Assembly (NCBI GenBank): GCA_007119455.1
Contig: SKPR01000106.1
Span: forward strand, 1-6,561
Source: Candidatus Brevefilum sp.
GTDB taxonomy: Bacteria; Chloroflexota; Anaerolineae; Anaerolineales; Anaerolineaceae
DNA length: 6,561 nucleotides
Direction of reading: 5' to 3'
Of the stretch, positions 1 through 4,314 are shown piece after piece; the first letter of the stretch is position 1, and each line of letters begins with the position of its first letter. The notes below the pieces were generated by a model. That model had not been told where the DNA came from and made no database searches. It saw only the letters and a program-made list of their open reading frames with translations. Both the position numbers and the translations under genes were made by a program.

Positions 1-926
1 AAGGGGTGGGCCGGCGGACCCTGGCTCTCCGCTTTGCCCAGGCCTTAAATTGCCTGACACCGCCTCATCCCGGTGATTTTTGTGACTCCTGTCGCTCCTG
101 CCGGCAGATCTGGGCCATGACCTATCCGGATCTGAGCACACTTACCCCGGATGGGGGCCACAAGGATATCCGCATCGATCAGGTCAGGGCGCTTCAGCAT
201 ACGCTGGCGCTATCACCTTATGTCGGCGGTTACCGGGTGGCTCTTCTGCCAGATTTCCAGCGTGCAACCACCCAGGCCGCCAATGCACTGTTAAAAACTC
301 TGGAAGAACCGCCTGACAGGGTCGTTTTACTGCTGACGGCGAATGCCATTGAGCACCTGCTGCCAACCATCGTCTCCCGCTGTGAGGTCATCCGCCTGCG
401 TCCGGCTTCTGTAAAGTCCACCCAGGCCTTTTTAAAAGAAAAAAAGGGTATTGAAGCTGAAAAAGCATATCTGTTAGCTCACCTGTCAAGTGGTCGGGTG
501 GGGGCTGCCATCCGGATGGCGGATGATCCAAAAGCGTTGTCTGAGCGACTTGAGAGTCTTCAGATCTTTATAAGCCTGCTCGGTGCGCGTCGTTATGAGC
601 GTTTTAAAGAAGCCAGGGCCCTTGCCAGCCCTTACGATAAAGCGCGTGAAAAAATCAGTCAAGTATTGCCAAACTGGTTATCCTTCTGGCGGGATGTCTT
701 TGTGCGGGCCTCGGGTGCAGACTTATCGCTGGTGAATATTGATCTGGCGATGCAGATTGATTATGTGGCGAGTTTGGTTTCCCCCGAAACCGCCCGGTCA
801 CTGGTCATCGTCCATGAGAAGGCCATCCAGCAATTGGATGCTTATGCCAACCCCCAGCTCCTGGTAGAAACCTTGATGCTCCAATGGCCCTCTATCGCCA
901 TCCCCGATGAGGTTGAGGGACGTTAA
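1..926 (+). CDS. holB: DNA polymerase III subunit delta' (5'-truncated by window edge)
   Basis: This is a clamp-loader subunit of the AAA+ family. With DnaX (tau/gamma) and delta it opens the sliding clamp and loads it on primed DNA in the cytoplasm. The frame is open to the left edge (bases 3-5 already encode a Gly of the P-loop), so the GTG at 6 is internal and only the first few tens of residues are missing. About 307 residues are visible. Near the N-terminus is a degenerate Walker A, GVGRRT, with Arg in place of the usual Lys. A four-cysteine zinc module follows with spacing C-x9-C-x2-C-x2-C (visible residues about 17-33). Next come the family signature NALLKTLEEPP (about 94-104) and the sensor/arginine-finger motif SRC (about 125-127). 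The C-terminal collar domain is less conserved. The gene converges on the lipoprotein gene and overlaps its stop by 4 bp. DnaX is the main alternative, but DnaX would keep an intact P-loop and be longer. Confidence 0.93.
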   Translation, partial: GVGRRTLALRFAQALNCLTPPHPGDFCDSCRSCRQIWAMTYPDLSTLTPDGGHKDIRIDQVRALQHTLALSPYVGGYRVALLPDFQRATTQAANALLKTLEEPPDRVVLLLTANAIEHLLPTIVSRCEVIRLRPASVKSTQAFLKEKKGIEAEKAYLLAHLSSGRVGAAIRMADDPKALSERLESLQIFISLLGARRYERFKEARALASPYDKAREKISQVLPNWLSFWRDVFVRASGADLSLVNIDLAMQIDYVASLVSPETARSLVIVHEKAIQQLDAYANPQLLVETLMLQWPSIAIPDEVEGR

Positions 927-1735
927 TCCGATTCCACCCTGTAAATCTGTAAATCTGCAAACCTGACCGTCATAGCGCTGCTGGCAATCGTCCTGGCAAA
1001 AACACCCAGACCCCCATTTTGATCTCTGGCAATCTGGCGTTCAAATTGGAAGGTGTCGTTAATATACAATTGGAACGATCCCCGATTAACCCATAGACCC
1101 AACCGGTTCATTGCGGGTGAGCCGGGTTGGGAGCTAACACCCGATTCCCAGTCCTGCAAGACGATTGAACTACCGCCCTGGACAACCTCCAGGCGATACT
1201 GGCCAGTACAGTTGAATAACAGACGATAGAAATCGGAATCAGATTGACGCCAGAAGAGGAGGCCCATCTGATCGGTAGGTTGGCAGAGCGAGGTTTGCAG
1301 AGTGACTTCCAGGTAATAATTTGCAGGAACGGTGTGCTGGCTCAGGCTGGTCAGGGTTGTGTTTTCCCGGGCAACAGCAATGGTCAGATTTTCGATCCCA
1401 AAAACCACATTGCCTGAATTTCCCTGGGTTGTTGACCACATTCTTTCATCGGTAAAATCATCATCAACCAACTGGTCGGTAATTCCCTGGCGCAAGTCCG
1501 CTGGTGTGGGCCGCGGTGTGGGGCTGGGGGTGACCTGGGGCGTGCTGGTAGCTGTTGCCGGAAACCAATCGATGGTTGGGGTAGGAACTTCGGTCTGGGT
1601 GACTGTGGCGGTCGGCGGTAAGGGTTCAGGGGTTCCCACGATATCGCAACCTGTGATTAACAGCAACGCGAATAGTGCCAGAAACATTGTCACCGTATTT
1701 TTCAATAGCCGTATATGTATGGGCCTGTCACTCAT
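923..1735 (-). CDS. Lipoprotein with Thr/Pro-rich linker and concanavalin A-like (DUF1080/LamG-type) domain
   Basis: The 270-residue product is predicted to be exported and lipid-anchored. It has a short basic N-terminus, a hydrophobic stretch (about 15-27) and a lipobox, ITG followed by Cys30, typical of signal peptidase II substrates. Residues about 35-79 form a low-complexity Thr/Pro linker. From about 90 to the end there is a beta-rich domain that opens with DDFTDERMW and contains LGLWVNRGSFQLYIND and a closing VRFADLQIYR strand. This is the pattern of the concanavalin-like sandwich found in glycan-binding or glycoside-hydrolase-associated domains. Cys151 and Cys176 could form a disulfide. 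I see no catalytic motif, so binding of a glycan or another surface ligand is only an inference. The ATG at 1735 is chosen because it supplies the complete signal peptide and lies just downstream of a good -10 box. The stop codon overlaps that of the convergent holB gene. Confidence 0.85.
   Translation of the reverse strand: MSDRPIHIRLLKNTVTMFLALFALLLITGCDIVGTPEPLPPTATVTQTEVPTPTIDWFPATATSTPQVTPSPTPRPTPADLRQGITDQLVDDDFTDERMWSTTQGNSGNVVFGIENLTIAVARENTTLTSLSQHTVPANYYLEVTLQTSLCQPTDQMGLLFWRQSDSDFYRLLFNCTGQYRLEVVQGGSSIVLQDWESGVSSQPGSPAMNRLGLWVNRGSFQLYINDTFQFERQIARDQNGGLGVFARTIASSAMTVRFADLQIYRVESD
941..964. repeat. Short tandem repeat, 3 x 8 bp, in the lipoprotein 3' end
   Basis: Two exact copies of GTAAATCT (941-948, 949-956) are followed by a degenerate third, GCAAACCT (957-964). 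The unit is not a multiple of three and lies inside the coding sequence of the last residues of the lipoprotein, so the encoded residues differ from copy to copy. It may be a slippage product or chance. Confidence 0.5.
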
Positions 1736-1744
1736 GAGACCATT

Positions 1745-1773
1745 ATTATATATCCAAAGGCCCGTGAGTCCAA
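1745..1773 (-). promoter_or_regulatory. Sigma70-type promoter for the lipoprotein gene, near-leaderless
   Basis: Read on the minus strand, TTGGAC (1773-1768) and a perfect TATAAT (1750-1745) are separated by 17 bp. Initiation six or seven bases after the -10 box would fall at about 1738, only a few bases before the ATG at 1735. No Shine-Dalgarno sequence is visible, so translation would be leaderless or nearly so. Inferred from sequence only. Confidence 0.6.
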
Positions 1774-1803
1774 ATTGATCAGACTGGCTTAAATTTTACG
1801 AGG

Positions 1804-1812
1804 TGTTATAAT
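1804..1812 (+). promoter_or_regulatory. Extended -10 promoter for the LysM protein gene
   Basis: The string TGTTATAAT is a TGn extended -10 element followed by a perfect TATAAT box (1807-1812). There is no good -35 hexamer at 16-18 bp spacing, as is common for extended -10 promoters. The predicted start at about 1819 leaves a leader of roughly 19 nt before the ATG at 1838, with only a weak purine stretch (AGAAAG) as ribosome binding site. Confidence 0.55.
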
Positions 1813-1837
1813 CTGACCGTAGAAAGATCGGTTATCT

Positions 1838-2641
1838 ATGAAAAAACGACAATTATTAAGCTTAATAATAACGATCATGGCGGTTGTTGTACTGCTCGGT
1901 CTTGGTTTTAATTCTGCCATGGCCAGCACCTTATTACAGACGGGCTACCAGACTCCGACCCCCAATGAACAAGGGCAAATCATCTACACGGTTCAAGAGG
2001 GGGATACCTGTACCCGTATCTTCCTGTTAACGGGTGTGCCAATTGAAGAAATCATTGAACTCAATGATTTGGATGATGATTGTGTACTTTTCCCCTCACA
2101 AGAGCTGATCCTGGCCAATGTAGATCCGTCCACACCGGTTCCAGAGCTGCCTGAGGAGACGCCAACGCCACTGGGGCCAACCCCCACGCCTTTCGATGGG
2201 AATGGACGTGTGTGTGTGGTACTCTATGAAGATCTCAATGGAAATCAGATGCGATCTCAAAATGAGTTTTATCTTGCCGGGGGTGTGATCAGCATCAGTA
2301 ATCGGGCGGGCACGTATTCAGAAACAAAGGAAACGGTTGGTGGGGATCCGGCGCTGGTTGAACCAGTGTGTTTTGAGGATGTTCCTGAGGGTGAATATAA
2401 CTTGAGTATGGGCATCCCGGATGGATACAATCCCACCACCAGCATGAATTATGCCCTCACGGTTTCAGCGGGGGATACCCTTGTCGTGGATTTTGGTGCT
2501 CAACCCAGTTCGCAGGTTAATAATGGTGACATTGCCGAAGGCGATGGACGGTCGCCGCTGCTTCTGGCCATCGGTTTGTTCTTTCTGGCTGGGGGCGCCG
2601 GGTTGGCGTTTTTCTACATCCGTTCTCGGATGGAAAACTGA
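1838..2641 (+). CDS. LysM domain membrane-anchored surface protein with SdrD-B-like domain
   Basis: The 267-residue product is predicted to face the cell exterior. It has a Lys/Arg N-terminus, a long hydrophobic signal segment (about 6-28) and a likely cleavage site after AMA. Residues about 48-92 form a LysM domain (YTVQEGDT at 50-57, the IEELND-like helix, then FPSQELIL). In other proteins LysM binds GlcNAc-containing glycans such as peptidoglycan. A Thr/Pro linker follows (about 98-118). Residues about 123-221 resemble the SdrD-B/prealbumin-like fold: YEDLNGNQ matches the Asp/Asn-rich metal-binding opening, followed by VCFEDVPEGEYNLS and a closing VDFG. Residues 240-260 form one transmembrane segment, followed by the short tail RSRMEN, so the C-terminus is anchored in the membrane. 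Cysteine pairs 58/82 and 126/178 may form disulfides. The role is probably cell-wall or glycan attachment; the partner is unknown. Its stop abuts that of the convergent molybdoenzyme gene. Confidence 0.87.
   Translation: MKKRQLLSLIITIMAVVVLLGLGFNSAMASTLLQTGYQTPTPNEQGQIIYTVQEGDTCTRIFLLTGVPIEEIIELNDLDDDCVLFPSQELILANVDPSTPVPELPEETPTPLGPTPTPFDGNGRVCVVLYEDLNGNQMRSQNEFYLAGGVISISNRAGTYSETKETVGGDPALVEPVCFEDVPEGEYNLSMGIPDGYNPTTSMNYALTVSAGDTLVVDFGAQPSSQVNNGDIAEGDGRSPLLLAIGLFFLAGGAGLAFFYIRSRMEN
2596..2613 (+). terminator. Weak intrinsic-terminator-like hairpin inside the end of the LysM gene
   Basis: CGCC (2596-2599) and GGCG (2605-2608) pair around a GGGTT loop and are followed directly by TTTTT (2609-2613). 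The stem is only 4 bp, plus a possible G-T pair. It lies within the coding sequence of the transmembrane segment, about 30 bp before the stop. Because the next gene converges with no gap, an internal terminator is conceivable, but the stem is weak and termination here would remove the stop codon from the mRNA. Confidence 0.2.
2617..2632. other. Perfect 6-bp hairpin at the convergent junction
   Basis: CATCCG (2617-2622) and CGGATG (2627-2632) form a perfect stem around a 4-nt loop. It ends 7 bases before the LysM stop codon and lies just downstream of the stop of the opposing molybdoenzyme gene. Neither strand has a T-tract after the stem. It could protect transcript ends or assist termination, or be coincidental. 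Confidence 0.35.
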
Positions 2642-3253
2642 TCAGGGCGCGAAGCGCTGTTCTTTCCAAACATCCCCTTCGTTATGATAATTATTCGACT
2701 CCCAAAAGCCAGGTCGGTCGCTGTCCATAAATTCCAGGCCGCGCAGCCATTTTGCACCTTTCCACAGGTAAACATCCTTTAAATCATCCCGGCCCACAAA
2801 TGTGCCGATCACACCCCTCAGCGGGTACCCGTGTTCGGGTGCCAGGGGCTGGCCTTCGAAATGTGTGGCGATCAGGAAGTTGTCCTGTAAGGCAACTTCC
2901 AGTGGCAGATTGGTGGTATATCCATATTCGGCATGTTGCATCAGATGGCTTGCGCGTGTTGTAAGTTTGATCAGACTCTGGTCTACCAAGGTCTTCAATG
3001 AAATCCCTTCCCAGTTTGTACCCAGTTTGCTCCAGGTCGTAACGCAATGCAAGTCCATATTGACCTGTGTGCGAGGTAAATCCAGGATCTGGTCCCATGT
3101 CCAGATGAGGGGTTCCGTCACCTCACCCCAAATGCGAAAATCCCAGGTGGCCGGGTTGAATGTCGGCACCGGCCCATAATGTAAGGTCGGAAAACCACCT
3201 GTCAGCGACTGACCTGGGGGAAGGCGGTTAATGCGCCTGTCCGAAGGTGTCAT
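2642..3253 (-). CDS. Sulfite oxidase-like molybdopterin-dependent oxidoreductase, cytosolic
   Basis: The 203-residue protein belongs to the oxidoreductase molybdopterin-binding family (sulfite oxidase / MsrP superfamily). Members bind Mo-pterin through one cysteine. Here that is Cys70 in MDLHCVTTWSKLGTNWEGI, the most diagnostic stretch. Other family motifs are WDFRIWGEV (about 37-45), HAEYGYTTNLPLE (about 107-119), PLAPEHGYPLR (about 136-146) and WKGAKWLRGLEF (about 164-175), and the typical C-terminus DRPGFWESNNYHNEGDVWKE (179-198). There is no Tat or Sec signal and no heme domain, so it is probably a soluble cytosolic enzyme of the short single-domain type. Its substrate and redox partner are unknown. 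About nine extra residues appear between PLR and the YLWKGAKW strand compared with the form I remember. The ATG overlaps the upstream hydrolase stop as ATGA and has no obvious own ribosome binding site, which suggests translational coupling. Confidence 0.9.
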   Translation of the reverse strand: MTPSDRRINRLPPGQSLTGGFPTLHYGPVPTFNPATWDFRIWGEVTEPLIWTWDQILDLPRTQVNMDLHCVTTWSKLGTNWEGISLKTLVDQSLIKLTTRASHLMQHAEYGYTTNLPLEVALQDNFLIATHFEGQPLAPEHGYPLRGVIGTFVGRDDLKDVYLWKGAKWLRGLEFMDSDRPGFWESNNYHNEGDVWKEQRFAP

Positions 3254-3936
3254 GGGTAGATAAATTGCTCGCCAGGATCGAGCAAGTGAACCTGGGCCGT
3301 TGTTTCGGTGCGCACCTGTCTGGCCCAGGCGGCTGCGTCCTGTTGGATGAGATCAAAGGTATTGTAATGGATCGGGATCACATGATCTGGTTGCAGCATT
3401 TTGACCGCTCGCAGTCCATCAGCAGGCCCCATGGTGTAATTATCCCCGATTGGGAGTACGGCCAGGGTGACACCCTCTTCGCCGATCAATTGCATATCAC
3501 CAAACAGGCCGGTATCGCCTGCCATGTAAATCTTTTCCCCATCATTCGTTGTCAGCAGAAAACCTGCCGGATTTCCGCCATAACTGCCGTCTGGAAGGGC
3601 GGATCCATGCAGGGCCATGGTCAATTTTAAATAACCAAAGGGATGGGTATGTCCCCCACCTAAGTGCTGACCATGGGCTTCAATATGCTGCTGTGTTAGC
3701 CAACGACAGATTTCAGCATTAGAGATCACAGTAGCACCGGTGCGCTGGGCAATCTTGACCGTGTCACCGACATGATCATGATGGCCATGGGACACCAGGA
3801 TATAATCCGCTTCAACAGAATCCGGGTCCAAAATTGCTGTGGGATTATCACTCAAAAAAGGGTCAACCAGCAGGTTGTAACCACCTGTTTTAAGAGCCAG
3901 GGTGGCGTGGCCGATCCAGGTCAGTTCAAAAGACAT
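3250..3936 (-). CDS. UPF0173 metal-dependent hydrolase (metallo-beta-lactamase fold)
   Basis: The 228-residue protein matches the UPF0173 / YtkL-like family along its full length. The family has the metallo-beta-lactamase fold, and its members have no settled physiological substrate. The metal ligands are visible: the HxHxDH motif as SHGHHDH (His50, His52, Asp54, His55), His110 in ALHGS, Asp141 in AGDTGLFGDM and His190 in IPIHYNTF. The family strings LPIGDNYTMGP (161-171) and the N-terminal WIGHAT (7-12) are also present. There is no signal peptide, so it is cytosolic. The ATG at 3936 is supported by a strong AAAGGAG 5 bases upstream. It is the first gene of a two-gene operon and its TGA overlaps the ATG of the molybdoenzyme gene. 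A functional link between the two is implied by coupling only; the hydrolase could also be a general housekeeping or detoxification enzyme. Confidence 0.92.
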   Translation of the reverse strand: MSFELTWIGHATLALKTGGYNLLVDPFLSDNPTAILDPDSVEADYILVSHGHHDHVGDTVKIAQRTGATVISNAEICRWLTQQHIEAHGQHLGGGHTHPFGYLKLTMALHGSALPDGSYGGNPAGFLLTTNDGEKIYMAGDTGLFGDMQLIGEEGVTLAVLPIGDNYTMGPADGLRAVKMLQPDHVIPIHYNTFDLIQQDAAAWARQVRTETTAQVHLLDPGEQFIYP

Positions 3937-3941
3937 TGGGG

Positions 3942-3948
3942 CTCCTTT
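3942..3948 (-). promoter_or_regulatory. Ribosome binding site of the UPF0173 gene
   Basis: AAAGGAG on the minus strand ends 5 bases before the ATG at 3936. This fixes the start codon of the operon's first gene. Confidence 0.85.
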
Positions 3949-3969
3949 CGTTATTTGGTTTTCAGTTTA

Positions 3970-3997
3970 ATTATACAGCCTATGGTTTCGCGATCAA
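3970..3997 (-). promoter_or_regulatory. Sigma70-type promoter for the hydrolase/molybdoenzyme operon
   Basis: Read on the minus strand, TTGATC (3997-3992) and a perfect TATAAT (3975-3970) are separated by 16 bp. The expected start near 3963 leaves a leader of about 27 nt carrying the AAAGGAG ribosome binding site. Spacing and position fit well. Confidence 0.6.
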
Positions 3998-4124
3998 AAA
4001 AATGTGTTTAGGGCTTGTCTGACTCCATATCTTTAGAACTTGCCAGATTTCCGTTTGGATCACTTGGTCATTTCAAAATAATCTTTCTATGAATGATGAT
4101 TCAAATTCTCGTAACTTCTCACCA

Positions 4125-4157
4125 TGCAAGGAATTGTGGGTCCCACAGCCTTCAGCA
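4125..4157. other. Imperfect hairpin / dyad in the control region
   Basis: The core TGTGGG-T-CCCACA (4135-4147) is a 13-bp dyad. Outside it AAGG (4128-4131) can pair with CCTT (4149-4152), and TGC (4125-4127) with GCA (4155-4157), with small bulges between the helices. It could be a DNA operator read as a dyad, or an RNA hairpin if transcription begins upstream of it. No T-tract follows, so it is not an intrinsic terminator. Confidence 0.35.
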
Positions 4158-4212
4158 GCAGAACGGCCTGATCAGTTACAAATTCGCTTTTTAATATTTC
4201 AGTCAGCGATTA

Positions 4213-4221
4213 TGTTAAAAT
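4213..4221 (+). promoter_or_regulatory. Candidate extended -10 promoter for the PLP-enzyme gene
   Basis: TGTTAAAAT is a TGn motif plus a -10 box matching TATAAT at five of six positions (4216-4221). No -35 hexamer is evident. The start would fall near 4228, giving a leader of about 87 nt to the GTG at 4315. Confidence 0.4.
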
Positions 4222-4302
4222 ACGGTATTGGAAAAGAACATCAGGTACAGGCAGCCGATTTTGATAGGCAACTGGGTGCTGACTTGTTTATCTCAGGCTC
4301 CC

Positions 4303-4309
4303 AAGGAGA
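4303..4309 (+). promoter_or_regulatory. Ribosome binding site deciding the PLP-enzyme start
   Basis: AAGGAGA precedes the in-frame GTG at 4315, with 6 bases between AAGGAG and GTG. It favours this start over the upstream in-frame TTG at 4228, which has no ribosome binding site and would add 29 residues unlike the family N-terminus. An ATG at 4313 also follows the site but reads directly into TGA. Confidence 0.85.
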
Positions 4310-4314
4310 ATCAT

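Larger units (their letters stand above)
3937..4314. other. 378-bp gene-free control region between the hydrolase operon and the PLP-enzyme gene
   Basis: This region separates two divergent transcription units. It is visibly more AT-rich than the flanking genes. It holds the minus-strand promoter and ribosome binding site of the hydrolase operon at its left end. On the right it holds the extended -10 candidate, the Shine-Dalgarno sequence for the PLP gene and an imperfect hairpin (4125-4157). A second weak plus-strand promoter can be drawn (TTGGAT 4055-4060, AATAAT 4077-4082, 16-bp gap); it would give a leader of about 220 nt containing the hairpin. An open frame beginning at 4089 runs into the PLP gene but has no ribosome binding site or recognisable content. 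I see no credible riboswitch. Confidence 0.6.

Noticed and set aside
1741..1752. Three-codon mini-frame (ATG GTC TCA TGA) whose stop overlaps the lipoprotein ATG
   Set aside because: Its ATG lies directly behind the -10 box, upstream of the predicted transcription start, so it would probably not be in the mRNA.
1332..1778. 148-codon plus-strand open frame opposite the lipoprotein gene
   Set aside because: It is the antisense shadow of the Thr/Pro linker, giving a Val/Gly-rich low-complexity product; the minus-strand gene has a lipobox, a domain and a promoter.
4168..4175. Second copy of the octamer CTGATCAG also seen at 2638-2645
   Set aside because: A self-complementary 8-mer occurring twice in 6.5 kb, once formed by two stop codons, is not convincing as a shared site.
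4240..4300. Resemblance to a SAM-type riboswitch (GGCAAC followed by GGGTGCTGA) ahead of a sulfur amino-acid gene
   Set aside because: Only short core-like strings are present. I could not draw the closing P1 helix, the kink-turn GA pairs or a convincing P3, and the spacing is too short. A covariance-model search would settle it; a hit above threshold would revive the idea.
4228..4314. Upstream TTG start for the PLP enzyme adding 29 residues
   Set aside because: There is no Shine-Dalgarno sequence at 4228, the added residues do not look like the family, and AAGGAGA is correctly placed for the GTG at 4315.
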